Assembly (NCBI RefSeq): GCF_004522155.1
Contig: NZ_SDEA01000001.1
Location: 434,001 to 498,000, forward strand
Direction: 5' to 3'
DNA: 64,000 bases
Origin: Paracoccus luteus
Lineage (GTDB): Bacteria; Pseudomonadota; Alphaproteobacteria; Rhodobacterales; Rhodobacteraceae
Position numbers and translations under genes: made by a program. Position 1 is the first letter of the stretch, and each line of letters opens with the position of its first letter. The notes under the pieces are model-generated. The model worked only from the letters and a program-made list of their open reading frames with translations, was not told where the DNA came from and searched no databases. Shown piece after piece: positions 7,743-18,919 of the stretch.

Positions 7743-9274
7743 TGCGGATCTGGGTTCCCGTGGACGCCGCCGCCCGCGCGCTGGGTGCGGACGACGTCGC
7801 CGATGCGGTCCGGCGCGAGGCTGCGGCCCGCGGGCTCGACATCGCGCTGGTCCGCAACGGCACGCGCGGCATGATCTGGCTGGAACCGCTGGTCGAGATC
7901 GAGATCGGCGGCGTCCGGCACGGCTTCGGTCCCGTGACGCCCGAGGATGTGCCGGCGCTGCTGGCCGATCCGGCCGGGCACCCGCTGGCGCTGGGGCCGG
8001 TGGACGAGTTGCCGTGGATGCGGGCGCAGACGCGGCTGACCTTTGCCCGCGTGGGGCTGATCGACCCGCTGTCGGTCGAGGATTATGAGGCGCATGGCGG
8101 GCTGGCGGGCCTGCGCGCGGCATTGGCGGCGCCTGACCGCATCGTGGGCGAGATCACCGAATCCGGCCTGCGGGGCCGGGGCGGGGCGGGTTTTCCGACC
8201 GGGATCAAATGGGCCACCGTCGCCAAGGCCGCCGCCGACCGCAAATATATCGTCTGCAACGCCGACGAGGGCGACAGCGGCACCTTCGCCGACCGGATGC
8301 TGATGGAGGGCGACCCCTTCACCCTGATCGAGGGCATGGCCATCGCGGGCGTCGCGGTGGGCGCGGCGCAGGGCTATGTCTATATCCGCAGCGAATACCC
8401 CGACGCGATCCGCGCGATGGACAGCGCCATCCGTATCGCCCGCGCGGCGGGCGTGCTGGGGGCGTCGGTGCTGGGGTCCGCCCACGCCTTCGACATGGAG
8501 GTGCGGGTCGGCGCGGGCGCCTATGTCTGCGGCGAGGAGACCAGCCTGCTGAACAGCCTGGAGGGCAAGCGCGGCGTGGTGCGCGCCAAGCCCCCGATCC
8601 CGGCGCTGGAGGGGCTGTTCGGCAAGCCCACGGTCGTCAACAACGTCCTGTCGCTGGCCACCGTGCCGTGGATCATGGCGAACGGCGCCGCCGCCTATGC
8701 GGCCCACGGCATCGGGCGGTCACGCGGCACCATGCCGCTGCAGATCGCGGGCAACGTCAGGCGTGGCGGGTTGTATGAGGTCGCCTTTGGCCTGTCGCTG
8801 GGCGAGATCGTGAACGGCATCGCGGGCGGCACCGGCAGCGGGCGGCCGGTCAAGGCGGTGCAGGTCGGCGGCCCGCTGGGCGCCTATTTCCCGCCGTCGC
8901 TGTTCGACACGCCGTTTGGCTATGAGGAGTTCGCGGGCAAGGACGGGCTGGTCGGCCACGCGGGCATCGTCGTCTTTGACGACACCGCCGACATGCGCGC
9001 GCTGGCCCGTTTCGCGATGGAGTTCTGCGCCGTCGAATCCTGCGGCAAATGCACACCCTGCCGCATCGGCTCGACCCGCGGGGTCGAGACCATCGACCGC
9101 ATCGCCGCCGGCGACGAGGACGCGATCCCGGTGCTGACCGATCTGTGCAACACGATGAAATGGGGCAGCCTGTGCGCGCTGGGGGGCTTTGTCCCCTATC
9201 CGGTGCTGTCGGCGCTGGAACATTTCCCCGATGATTTCACCGGACCGCGCGTCCGGGTGGAGGCTGCGGAATGA
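7742..9274 (+). CDS. fdsB: NAD-dependent formate dehydrogenase beta subunit
   Basis: 510 aa; N-terminal thioredoxin-like part, then a NuoF-like core. Seen in order: GLRGRGGAGFPTGIKW (NADH site), FMN-binding YVCGEETSLLNSLEGKRG, and ESCGKCTPCRIGSTRG, which supplies the [4Fe-4S] cysteines. It is the diaphorase part of the enzyme, handing electrons from FMN to NAD+. The ATG at 7742 overlaps the fdsG stop. A longer upstream frame exists but overlaps fdsG entirely. The stop overlaps fdsA by 4 nt (ATGA). Confidence 0.96.
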   Translation: MRIWVPVDAAARALGADDVADAVRREAAARGLDIALVRNGTRGMIWLEPLVEIEIGGVRHGFGPVTPEDVPALLADPAGHPLALGPVDELPWMRAQTRLTFARVGLIDPLSVEDYEAHGGLAGLRAALAAPDRIVGEITESGLRGRGGAGFPTGIKWATVAKAAADRKYIVCNADEGDSGTFADRMLMEGDPFTLIEGMAIAGVAVGAAQGYVYIRSEYPDAIRAMDSAIRIARAAGVLGASVLGSAHAFDMEVRVGAGAYVCGEETSLLNSLEGKRGVVRAKPPIPALEGLFGKPTVVNNVLSLATVPWIMANGAAAYAAHGIGRSRGTMPLQIAGNVRRGGLYEVAFGLSLGEIVNGIAGGTGSGRPVKAVQVGGPLGAYFPPSLFDTPFGYEEFAGKDGLVGHAGIVVFDDTADMRALARFAMEFCAVESCGKCTPCRIGSTRGVETIDRIAAGDEDAIPVLTDLCNTMKWGSLCALGGFVPYPVLSALEHFPDDFTGPRVRVEAAE

Positions 9275-12159
9275 AGGACTTTGTCATCCCCCCCGCTGAC
9301 TGGACCCGCGACATGGGCACGCCCGAATCGCGGTCCGACATCGCGGTCACGCTGACCATCGACGGCATGGCCGTTACCGTTCCGGCCGGCACCAGCGTCA
9401 TGCGCGCCGCGGCCGAGGCGGGCGTCACAGTGCCCAAGCTGTGCGCCACGGACAACATGGCGGCCTTCGGCTCGTGCCGCCTGTGCGTCGTCGCCATCGA
9501 CGGGATGCGCGGCACGCCCGCGTCCTGCACCACCCCGGTCGCCGAGGGCATGGTCGTCCACACCCAGACCGACGAGATCGCCCGCATCCGCCGCGGGGTG
9601 ATGGAGCTTTACATCTCGGACCACCCGCTCGACTGCCTGACCTGCGCGGCCAACGGCGATTGCGAGTTGCAGGACATGGCCGGCGCGGTCGGCCTGCGCG
9701 AGGTGCGGTTCGAGCCGGGCAAGAACCACTTCCAGCGGCGCGAGAACGGCGAGACGAACCCGGAATGGCGGGCCAAGGACCAGTCGAACCCGTATTTCAC
9801 CTTTGATCCGGCGAAGTGCATCGTCTGTTCGCGCTGCGTGCGCGCCTGCGAAGAGGTGCAGGGCACATTCGCGCTGACCATCGAGGGGCGAGGATTTGAC
9901 AGCCGGGTCAGCGCGGGCATCGCCTCTGACAGCTTCCTGTCGTCGGATTGCGTCAGCTGCGGGGCCTGCGTGCAGGCCTGCCCGACCGCCACGCTGATCG
10001 AGAACAGCGTGATCGAGATCGGCACGCCCGAGCGGATCGTGAAGACCACCTGCGCCTATTGCGGGGTCGGCTGTTCCTTTGACGCCCACATGCGCGGCGA
10101 GACGGTCGTGAAGATGGTGCCCAGCAAGGACGGCAAGGCCAACCGGGGCCACAGCTGCGTCAAGGGCCGCTTTGCCTGGGGCTATGCGACGCACGCCGAA
10201 CGCATCCTGCACCCGATGGTGCGCGACCATTTCACCGACCCGTGGCGCGTGGTCAGCTGGGACGAGGCGATCGGCTTTGCCGCCCGCCGCCTGCGCGAGA
10301 CGCAGGAAAAGCACGGGCGCGATTCGGTCGGCGTCATCACCTCGTCGCGCTGCACCAACGAAGAGACCTATCTGGTCCAGAAGCTGGCGCGGGCGGTGTT
10401 CGGCAACAACAACACCGACACCTGCGCCCGCGTGTGCCATTCGCCGACGGGCTATGGGCTGAAGACGACGTTCGGCACGTCGGCCGGCACCCATGATTTC
10501 GATTCCGTCGAGGAAACCGACCTTGCGCTGGTCATCGGCGCGAACCCGACCGAGGGGCACCCGGTCTTTGGCTCTCGCCTGCGGCGTCGGCTGCGGGAAG
10601 GGGCGGGGCTGATCGTGATCGACCCGCGCCACATCGACCTGCTGGACACGGCGCACCGCAACGACGCGCTGCACCTGCCGCTGCTGCCCGGGACCAACGT
10701 TGCCGTGCTGACCGCGATGGCGCATGTGATCGCGGCCGAGGGGCTTTATGACGAGGCGTTCATCCGCAAACGCTGCGACTGGGACGAGTTCCTGGCCTAT
10801 CGCGAGTTCCTGCTGGACCCGCGCCATTCCCCCGAGGCGGTGGAGCGCGCGAGCCAGGTTCCGGCCGACCTGATCCGGCGGGCGGCGCGCGCCTATGCGG
10901 GCGCGCCGCGGGCCAGCATCTATTACGGGCTGGGCGTGACGGAACATTCGCAAGGGTCCACGACCGTCATGGCCATCGCCAACCTTGCGATGATGACCGG
11001 CAACATCGGCAAGCCCGGGACAGGCGTGAACCCGCTGCGCGGGCAGAACAACGTGCAGGGGTCGTGCGACATGGGGTCGTTCCCGCATGAATACCCCGGC
11101 TATCGTCACGTCACCGACCCCGAGACGCGCGCGATCTATGAACGCGCCTGGGGCGTGCCGCTGTCGGACGAACCCGGCCTGCGCATCCCCAACATGTTCG
11201 ATGCGGCGACCGCTGGCACCTTCCGCGGCCTTTACTGCCAGGGCGAGGACGTGCTGCAGTCCGATCCCGACACCAGCCACGTGCAGAAGGCGCTGGCCAG
11301 CCTGGACATTCTGATCGTCCACGATCTGTTCCTGAACGAGACCTCGAACTATGCCCATGTCTTCCTGCCGGGGTCGTCGTTCCTGGAAAAGGACGGCACC
11401 TTCACCAACGCCGAACGCCGCATCAACATGGTGCGCCGCGCGATGGCGCCCCTGAACGGGCACGAGGACTGGCAGATCACCGTGATGCTGGCCAATGCCA
11501 TGGGCGCGGGATGGGACTATGGCCACCCGTCGCAGATCATGGACGAGATCGCGATGACCACGCCCAGCTTTGCCGGCGTCAGCTATGACCTGCTGGACCG
11601 CGAAGGATCGGTCCAGTGGCCCTGCAACGAAAAAGCGCCGCTGGGCACGCCGGTCATGCACATCGACGGCTTCGTCCGCGGCAAGGGCAAGTTCGTGCAT
11701 ACGGAATATGTCGCCACTGACGAGCGCAGCGGCCCGCGTTTCCCGCTGCTGCTGACGACGGGCCGGACCCTGACGCAATACAACGTCGGCGCGCAGACCC
11801 GGCGGACCGACAACACCGTCTGGCACGCCGAGGATCTGCTGGAAATCCATCCCTCGGACGCGGAAAACCGGGGCATCGCCTCCGGCGATTACGTCCGCGT
11901 CGCCAGCCGGGCGGGCGACACGACGCTGCGCGCGCGGGTGACGGACCGGGTGGCGCCCGGGGTGGTCTATACGACCTTCCACCACCCCAACACGCAGGCC
12001 AACGTGGTCACCACCGACAATTCCGACTGGGCGACCAACTGCCCCGAGTTCAAGGTGACGGCGGTGCAGGTCAGCCCGTCGAACGGCCCGTCGGAATGGC
12101 AGGAACAGTATCGCGCCCATGCCGAGCTGTCGCGCCGCATCATGCCCGCTGCGGAATGA
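9271..12159 (+). CDS. fdsA: NAD-dependent formate dehydrogenase alpha (molybdenum) subunit
   Basis: 962 aa, full length for FdsA. N-terminal [2Fe-2S] domain (CATDNMAAFGSCRLC), a His-Cys cluster region (DHPLDCLTC), two ferredoxin-like motifs (CIVCSRCVRACEE and CVSCGACVQACP), then CAYCGVGCSF for the cluster near the active site. The Mo/W bis-MGD catalytic domain follows; C389 in ARVCHSPTGYG is the expected metal ligand, so this is a Cys, not a selenocysteine, enzyme. H390 and the later Arg are those needed for formate. It oxidises formate and feeds electrons to FdsG and FdsB. Confidence 0.97.
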   Translation: MKDFVIPPADWTRDMGTPESRSDIAVTLTIDGMAVTVPAGTSVMRAAAEAGVTVPKLCATDNMAAFGSCRLCVVAIDGMRGTPASCTTPVAEGMVVHTQTDEIARIRRGVMELYISDHPLDCLTCAANGDCELQDMAGAVGLREVRFEPGKNHFQRRENGETNPEWRAKDQSNPYFTFDPAKCIVCSRCVRACEEVQGTFALTIEGRGFDSRVSAGIASDSFLSSDCVSCGACVQACPTATLIENSVIEIGTPERIVKTTCAYCGVGCSFDAHMRGETVVKMVPSKDGKANRGHSCVKGRFAWGYATHAERILHPMVRDHFTDPWRVVSWDEAIGFAARRLRETQEKHGRDSVGVITSSRCTNEETYLVQKLARAVFGNNNTDTCARVCHSPTGYGLKTTFGTSAGTHDFDSVEETDLALVIGANPTEGHPVFGSRLRRRLREGAGLIVIDPRHIDLLDTAHRNDALHLPLLPGTNVAVLTAMAHVIAAEGLYDEAFIRKRCDWDEFLAYREFLLDPRHSPEAVERASQVPADLIRRAARAYAGAPRASIYYGLGVTEHSQGSTTVMAIANLAMMTGNIGKPGTGVNPLRGQNNVQGSCDMGSFPHEYPGYRHVTDPETRAIYERAWGVPLSDEPGLRIPNMFDAATAGTFRGLYCQGEDVLQSDPDTSHVQKALASLDILIVHDLFLNETSNYAHVFLPGSSFLEKDGTFTNAERRINMVRRAMAPLNGHEDWQITVMLANAMGAGWDYGHPSQIMDEIAMTTPSFAGVSYDLLDREGSVQWPCNEKAPLGTPVMHIDGFVRGKGKFVHTEYVATDERSGPRFPLLLTTGRTLTQYNVGAQTRRTDNTVWHAEDLLEIHPSDAENRGIASGDYVRVASRAGDTTLRARVTDRVAPGVVYTTFHHPNTQANVVTTDNSDWATNCPEFKVTAVQVSPSNGPSEWQEQYRAHAELSRRIMPAAE

Positions 12160-12166
12160 GGCTGCG

Positions 12167-13009
12167 GTGACGGCTGCGGCACGCACCGGCATCGCGCCGG
12201 CGGGGCAGGGCGATGGCCGTCCCGTCAGGCGCTGGCGCGATGGCGCGTGGCACGATGGACCCGTGCCCTCCAGCCCCGAGGAATCGGCCGTCGCCATCGT
12301 CATCGACGGCACCTCGCAGGCGGTGCTGATGGCGACCCCGCACGAGCTGGACGACTTTGCGCTGGGGTTCGCCCTGACCGAGGGGCTGATCGGCGGACCC
12401 GGCGACGTGACCGGCTGCGAGATCGTGGCGGTCCCCGCCGGTCCCCTGGGCCTGCCCGCGCACGAGGCGCGGCTGTGGCTGCGCCCCGGCCTTGCCGCGG
12501 GTCTGGCGGAACGGCGGCGCAGCATGGTCGGTCCGGTGGGCTGTGGGCTGTGTGGGGTGGACAGCATCGCCGCCGCCTTGCCCGCCATCCAGCGCGTCGA
12601 TGCGCCGCTGCGCCTGCGGGCCGCCGAAGTCCTTGCCGCGATGGCCGCGCTGTCGGCGGGGCAGCGCCGCTGGCGCGACACGCCCGCGATCCACGCCGCC
12701 GCGCTGTGGACGCCCCATGCGGCGCTGGTGCGCGAGGATGTGGGCCGCCACAACGCGCTGGACAAGCTGGCCGGGGCCGCGGCGCGGGCGGGGCTGGACG
12801 CGCGCGGGGCCTGCGTCGCCATGACCTCGCGCCTGTCGGTGGACCTGGTGCAGAAGACCGCGCGCATGGGCGCGCCGGTGCTGGTCGGCGCGGGCGTGCC
12901 CACGCGGCTGGCCGTCGCCTGGGCCGAGGCGGCCGGCCTCACCCTGATCGGCCGCGCGCGCGGCGACGGCTTTGACATCTTCACCCACCCCGACCGCATC
13001 CAGGACTGA
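12167..13009 (+). CDS. fdsC: Formate dehydrogenase accessory sulfurtransferase (FdhD family)
   Basis: About 280 aa from a GTG at 12167, 7 nt after the fdsA stop; an earlier ATG at 12119 lies inside fdsA. FdhD/FdsC proteins bind bis-MGD and add the terminal sulfur ligand before insertion in the apoenzyme. The motif GPVGCGLCGVDS carries the conserved CxxC. HELDDFALGFALTEGLI and REDVGRHNALDKLAG are also typical. Its place between fdsA and fdsD matches the order in Rhodobacter capsulatus and Cupriavidus. Confidence 0.94.
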   Translation: MTAAARTGIAPAGQGDGRPVRRWRDGAWHDGPVPSSPEESAVAIVIDGTSQAVLMATPHELDDFALGFALTEGLIGGPGDVTGCEIVAVPAGPLGLPAHEARLWLRPGLAAGLAERRRSMVGPVGCGLCGVDSIAAALPAIQRVDAPLRLRAAEVLAAMAALSAGQRRWRDTPAIHAAALWTPHAALVREDVGRHNALDKLAGAAARAGLDARGACVAMTSRLSVDLVQKTARMGAPVLVGAGVPTRLAVAWAEAAGLTLIGRARGDGFDIFTHPDRIQD

Positions 13010-13012
13010 CCG

Positions 13013-13270
13013 ATGGCCGACAAGCTGATCCGCATGGCGACCCAGATCGCCGATTTCTTCCGCAGCCAGCCGGATGTCGTCCCGGAACAGGCGGTCGCGG
13101 GGCACATCAACGATTTCTGGACCTATCGGATGCGGATGGATTTCCTGGACCAGCTGCGCGCCGGGGCCGAGGCCGACCCGATCGTGCGCGCCACCGCCCC
13201 CTTTATCCGCCTGCCGGACGAGCCGTCCGAAGGGGTCAAGCCGGTCGATCCGCTGTCGCATCAGGAATGA
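13013..13270 (+). CDS. fdsD: NAD-dependent formate dehydrogenase delta subunit
   Basis: 85 aa, small and acidic. MADKLIRMATQIADFFRSQP and HINDFWTYRMRMDFL match the FdsD family, found only in fds operons. It starts 3 nt after fdsC and ends the operon. FdsD is required for full activity in some species, perhaps as an assembly or stability factor; it binds no cofactor that can be seen here. rnr begins 70 bp downstream on the same strand. Confidence 0.92.
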   Translation: MADKLIRMATQIADFFRSQPDVVPEQAVAGHINDFWTYRMRMDFLDQLRAGAEADPIVRATAPFIRLPDEPSEGVKPVDPLSHQE

Positions 13271-13340
13271 CGCGGAACCTCTGACGCGGCCGCGACTTTT
13301 GTCCCTGCCGCACCCGTCGCGGTCGTGATAGCGTGCCGCC

Positions 13341-15605
13341 ATGACACCGATGCCCACCCGCCAGCAGATCCTTGAATGGATCGCAGACAATCCCGACGCG
13401 ACCGCCAAGCGCGACATCGCCAAGGCCTTCGACATCAAGGGCAGCGCCCGGATCGAGCTGAAGCGCCTGCTGAAAGAGCTTGAGGACGGGGGGCTGCTGG
13501 AGCGCCGCCGGCGCAGCTATCGCGATGCCGAAAAGCTGCCGCCGGTCACCGTGGTCGAGATCCTGCCCCCCGACGCGCAGGGCGACCTGTTCGCCCGGCC
13601 GCTGGAATGGCAGGGCACGGCGCCGATGCCGCGCATCCTGTTTTCCCCGCTCAAGGCCGATCCGGCGGTCGCGCCGGGCGAACGGGTGCTGGTGCGCCTG
13701 ATCCCGACCGAGGGCGAGGACCACCAGTATCAGGCGCGGCTGATGCGGCGCATCGGCACCGTCACCCACCGCGTCGTCGGCATCTTCCGCAAGGAAACCG
13801 AGGGCGGGCGCATCATGCCCATCGACAAGGGCCAGGACCGGGAATGGCGGGTGCGGGCCGACGCCACGCAAGGCGCGCAGGACGGCGAACTGGTCGAGGC
13901 GGAACAACTCGGCTCGCGCGCGCGGATCGGCTTGCCGCAGGCCCGCATCATCGAGCGTTTGGGCGATCCCTCGGCCCCGCGCGCGGTCAGCCTGATCGCC
14001 ATCCACCAGCACGGCATTCCCGACGATTTCCCCGACGCCGTCATGGCCGAGGCCGACGCCCAGCAACCCGCGACGATGGCCGGGCGCGAGGATCTGCGGA
14101 CCCTGCCGCTGGTCACCATCGACCCGGCGGATGCCCGCGACCACGACGACGCCGTGGCCGCCATGCCCGACGACGATCCCCGCAACCCGGACGGCATGGT
14201 TATCTGGGTCGCCATCGCCGATGTCGCCGCCTATGTCCGGCCGGGCAGCGCGCTGGACCGCGAGGCGCGGCTGCGCGGCAACTCCACCTATTTCCCCGAC
14301 CGGGTGGTGCCGATGCTGCCCGACGTGCTGTCGGGCGACCTGTGTTCGCTGCATCAGGGCGTGGACCGCCCGGTGATCGCCGTCAGGATGCGGCTGGACG
14401 CGCAGGGCGACAAGATCGGCCATGATTTCCATCGCGGGATGATGAACAGCCTCGCCTCGCTGAGTTATGAGCAAGCGCAGGCGGCCGCCGACGGCAGCCC
14501 CGATGCGGACGCCGCGCCGCTGATCGACGACGTGATCCGCCCGCTGTTCGCCGCCTATGAGCTGTTGAAGAAAGCCCGCGCGCGCCGCCAGCCGCTGGAA
14601 CTGGACCTGCCGGAACGCAAGATCGAGCTGACGCCGGACGGGCGCGTCAAGTCGGTGGCGTTCCGCGAGCGGTTTGACGCCCACCGGCTGATCGAGGAGT
14701 TCATGGTGCTGGCCAACGTGGCGGCGGCCGAGGAGCTGACCCGCCTGCGCCGCCCGCTGCTGTTCCGCGTCCACGAGGAACCCAGCCCCGAAAAGCTGAA
14801 CGCGCTGCGCGACGTGGCCGAGGCGTCGGGGTTTTCGCTGGCCAAGGGGCAGGTGCTGCAGACCAGCCAGCTGAACCGGCTGCTGGCGCAGGCGCAGGAC
14901 ACCGACTTTGACGAGTTGATCAACGTCAGCACCCTGCGGTCGATGACGCAGGCCTATTATCACGCGGAAAACTTGGGGCATTTCGGGCTTGCGCTGAAAT
15001 CATACGCGCATTTCACCTCGCCTATCCGGCGCTATTCCGACCTGATCGTGCATCGGGCGCTGATTTCGGGGCACGGCTGGGGGGGCAAGAAGGGCGACGG
15101 CCTGTCCGCGCACGACATCGAGACGCTTGAGGATACCGCCGTCCACATCAGCGAGACCGAGCGGCGCAGCATGGCGGCAGAGCGCGACACGACGGACCGT
15201 TACCTCGCGGCGTTTCTGGCCGACCGGGTCGGCAGCGAGTTCGCGGGGCGCGTCAGCGGCGTCCAGCGGTTCGGGGCGTTCGTCAAGCTGGACGAGACGG
15301 GCGCGGACGGGCTGATCCCGATCCGCGACATCGGGCAGGAATATTTCCACTTTGACCGCGACGCCCAGACGCTTGTCGGCGCCGATACCGGGCTGGAGAT
15401 CGGCATCGGCCAGCGCGTGCTGGTGCGGCTGGCCGAGGCGGTGCCCACGACCGGCGGGCTGATGCTGCAACTGCTTGAGGTCGAGGGGAAATCCATCGCG
15501 CGCGGACCGTCCCAGCGGCGCGGCAAGCCGCCCCGGCGCCGCGACGCGCAATCGGCCAAGGCGGGCGAAGCCAAGGCCCGCAAGCTGCGCCGCATCCGCA
15601 AGTAA
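13341..15605 (+). CDS. rnr: Ribonuclease R
   Basis: 754 aa. A 3'-5' exoribonuclease of the RNB family that degrades structured RNA. An N-terminal winged helix (QQILEWIADNPDATAKRDIAKAF), cold-shock-like domains, and the RNB catalytic core with the Mg-binding aspartates in TIDPADARDHDDAVAA (about residues 257-272) can be seen. The RNA-binding S1 domain follows (about 640-710, GRVSGVQRFGAFVKLDETGADGLIPI), then a basic Lys/Arg tail. Length and order are normal. Confidence 0.96.
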   Translation: MTPMPTRQQILEWIADNPDATAKRDIAKAFDIKGSARIELKRLLKELEDGGLLERRRRSYRDAEKLPPVTVVEILPPDAQGDLFARPLEWQGTAPMPRILFSPLKADPAVAPGERVLVRLIPTEGEDHQYQARLMRRIGTVTHRVVGIFRKETEGGRIMPIDKGQDREWRVRADATQGAQDGELVEAEQLGSRARIGLPQARIIERLGDPSAPRAVSLIAIHQHGIPDDFPDAVMAEADAQQPATMAGREDLRTLPLVTIDPADARDHDDAVAAMPDDDPRNPDGMVIWVAIADVAAYVRPGSALDREARLRGNSTYFPDRVVPMLPDVLSGDLCSLHQGVDRPVIAVRMRLDAQGDKIGHDFHRGMMNSLASLSYEQAQAAADGSPDADAAPLIDDVIRPLFAAYELLKKARARRQPLELDLPERKIELTPDGRVKSVAFRERFDAHRLIEEFMVLANVAAAEELTRLRRPLLFRVHEEPSPEKLNALRDVAEASGFSLAKGQVLQTSQLNRLLAQAQDTDFDELINVSTLRSMTQAYYHAENLGHFGLALKSYAHFTSPIRRYSDLIVHRALISGHGWGGKKGDGLSAHDIETLEDTAVHISETERRSMAAERDTTDRYLAAFLADRVGSEFAGRVSGVQRFGAFVKLDETGADGLIPIRDIGQEYFHFDRDAQTLVGADTGLEIGIGQRVLVRLAEAVPTTGGLMLQLLEVEGKSIARGPSQRRGKPPRRRDAQSAKAGEAKARKLRRIRK

Positions 15606-15623
15606 GGCGTCCCCGATACGGCA

Positions 15624-15650
15624 AACGCCCCGAGGCAACCGCGGGGCGTT
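15624..15650 (+). terminator. Terminator after rnr
   Basis: AACGCCCCG (15624-15632) pairs perfectly with CGGGGCGTT (15642-15650) around a 9-nt loop, 18 nt after the rnr stop. The T run is short. It lies between convergent rnr and pckA and may serve both. Confidence 0.7.
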
Positions 15651-15672
15651 CGTCATCGGAATGGCGGGCGGT

Positions 15673-17268
<1,596 letters not shown>

Positions 17269-17357
17269 GTCGGGTCTGCTCCTGAAAGGCGGTCTGCGGG
17301 CGCTGTCGCTGGCGACCTATATCATGGCAGAAAGATGAAGAAAGGCGGGGCGCATCG

Positions 17358-17385
17358 GGGTTAGCGCAACCACCCCGGGTTAGCG
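17358..17385. promoter_or_regulatory. Direct repeats in the pckA/hprK divergent region
   Basis: GGGTTAGCG occurs at 17358-17366 and again at 17377-17385, 19 bp apart start to start, between the divergent pckA and hprK genes. This is a candidate regulator site for pckA; the protein is unknown. Confidence 0.4.
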
Positions 17386-17419
17386 TTATCATCAATCGAT
17401 GGTGCGGGGGGCGGGGACG

Positions 17420-17845
17420 ATGACAGGGACCAGCGACACGGTTCATGGCAGCGCGGTGGCGCTGGACGGGCAGGGGTTGCTGATCCTGGGGCCGGCGGGG
17501 GTGGGCAAATCGGCGCTGGCGCTGGCGCTGATGGCGCTGGGCGCGGGGCTGGTGGCCGATGACCGGGTGCGGCTGACCCGGCGCGCGGGCGCGCTGGTCG
17601 CGTCCTGTCCGCCGGCGCTGTCCGGCCTGATCGAGGCGCGCGGCATAGGCATCCTGCGCGCCGATCCCGCCGGCGACACCGCCCTCGCGCTGGTGGTCGA
17701 TCTTGGCCGCGCCGAGGATGCGCGCCTGCCACCCGAACGGCGCATAACCCTTCACGAAGTCGAGCTTTCCCTTGTATTGGGCCCGATGGGACCGCATCTT
17801 GGTGCTGCGCTGCGGCAAATGCTGATCGGCGGCCGTTTCGCCTGA
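17420..17845 (+). CDS. hprK: Short HPr kinase/phosphorylase (C-terminal catalytic domain only)
   Basis: 141 aa from ATG 17420 (an in-frame ATG at 17399 would add 7 residues). Walker A LGPAGVGKSAL at residues 23-33 and LVADDRVRL match the HprK catalytic core. The N-terminal domain of the Firmicute enzyme, which is about 310 aa, is missing, as is usual in alphaproteobacteria. It should phosphorylate HPr on the regulatory serine (S49 of the HPr encoded at 19326). It heads a run with rapZ, EIIA-Man and HPr. Confidence 0.88.
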   Translation: MTGTSDTVHGSAVALDGQGLLILGPAGVGKSALALALMALGAGLVADDRVRLTRRAGALVASCPPALSGLIEARGIGILRADPAGDTALALVVDLGRAEDARLPPERRITLHEVELSLVLGPMGPHLGAALRQMLIGGRFA

Positions 17846-17878
17846 AACGCATGGCGCGGGCGGGATGGCGGGGGCGCC

Positions 17879-18919
17879 ATGATGGGCAGGCTGATGGGCG
17901 ATACAAGCAGGATCAGGCAGGACACGCACGCGGGAATGATGGTCGATCCCGGCCCCGCGCCGCGCGCCGCCGACGTCCAGCGGATCGTGCTGGTGACGGG
18001 GCCGTCAGGCGCCGGGCGGTCCACCGCCATCAACGTGCTTGAGGATCTGGGATTCGAGGCGATCGACAACCTGCCCCTGTCGCTGATCCCGCGCCTGCTG
18101 GCCGGCGAGCCGCGGCCGGTGCCGCTGGCGCTGGGGCTGGACGTCCGCAACCGCGATTTTGCCGTCGCGCGCGTGATCGAGCTGATCGAGCGGTTGACCC
18201 GCGACCCGGCCTTTGCCCCCGAGGTGCTGTATCTGGACTGCGCCACCGACGCGCTGGTGCGCCGCTATGCCGAAACGCGCAGGCGCCATCCGCTGGCGAC
18301 CGAGGGCACGCCCTCCGACGCGATCGGGGTCGAACGCGGACTGCTGGCCCCGATCCAGGCGCGGGCCGACGTGCTGGTGGACACCACCGACCTCAGCCCC
18401 CACGATCTGCGCGCCGAACTTGCGCGGGCGTTCGATACTCGGCCGGGCGGGGCGCTGTCGGTGTCGGTGCAAAGCTTCAGCTATAAACGCGGGGTGCCGC
18501 GGGGCCTGGACGTCATGTTCGACTGCCGCTTTCTGGCCAACCCGCATTGGGTCGCGCCGCTGAGGGCGCTGGACGGGCGCGACCCTGCCGTCCAGGCGCA
18601 TGTGCGCGCCGACCCGCGCCACGACGAATTCTTCGCGCGCGTCCGCGACCTGCTGCTGTTCCTGCTGCCCGCGCAGGTGGCCGAGGGTAAGGCGCATCTG
18701 GCCATCGGCTTTGGCTGCACCGGCGGGCAACATCGTTCCGTCACTTTGGCCGAAGAAATGGCCGATGCCCTTGCTGTCGTGGGCTGGCAGGTGTCTAAAC
18801 GTCACAGGGAACTGGAACGCCGACCGGACGCACCCCGCCCCGGCGATCCGCCGCAGGCCAGCGCCGACGGGGACGCGCGCGGGGATGCGCCAGCTTTCGC
18901 GAGTGGTGGGAAGACTTGA
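17879..18919 (+). CDS. rapZ: RNase adapter / nucleotide-binding protein RapZ (YvcJ family)
   Basis: 346 aa (in-frame ATGs up to 17939 are alternative starts). The N-terminal P-loop reads [12 protein letters not shown], with Arg in place of the usual Walker Lys (residue 47). [18 protein letters not shown] follows. The C-terminal domain has [23 protein letters not shown] and [17 protein letters not shown], the metabolite- and RNA-binding part. In E. coli RapZ senses GlcN6P and guides RNase E to an sRNA; the target here is unknown. It overlaps the next gene by 4 nt. Confidence 0.93.
   Translation: MMGRLMGDTSRIRQDTHAGMMVDPGPAPRAADVQRIVLVTGPSGAGRSTAINVLEDLGFEAIDNLPLSLIPRLLAGEPRPVPLALGLDVRNRDFAVARVIELIERLTRDPAFAPEVLYLDCATDALVRRYAETRRRHPLATEGTPSDAIGVERGLLAPIQARADVLVDTTDLSPHDLRAELARAFDTRPGGALSVSVQSFSYKRGVPRGLDVMFDCRFLANPHWVAPLRALDGRDPAVQAHVRADPRHDEFFARVRDLLLFLLPAQVAEGKAHLAIGFGCTGGQHRSVTLAEEMADALAVVGWQVSKRHRELERRPDAPRPGDPPQASADGDARGDAPAFASGGKT

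Noticed and set aside
10381-10440. Selenocysteine in FdsA
   Set aside because: The catalytic position is a normal TGC cysteine codon and no in-frame TGA is present.
9196-13110. A 1304-codon minus-strand reading frame across fdsA and fdsC
   Set aside because: It is the mirror of fdsB/fdsA/fdsC, has Arg/His/Ala-rich composition typical of a GC-rich shadow, and matches no family.
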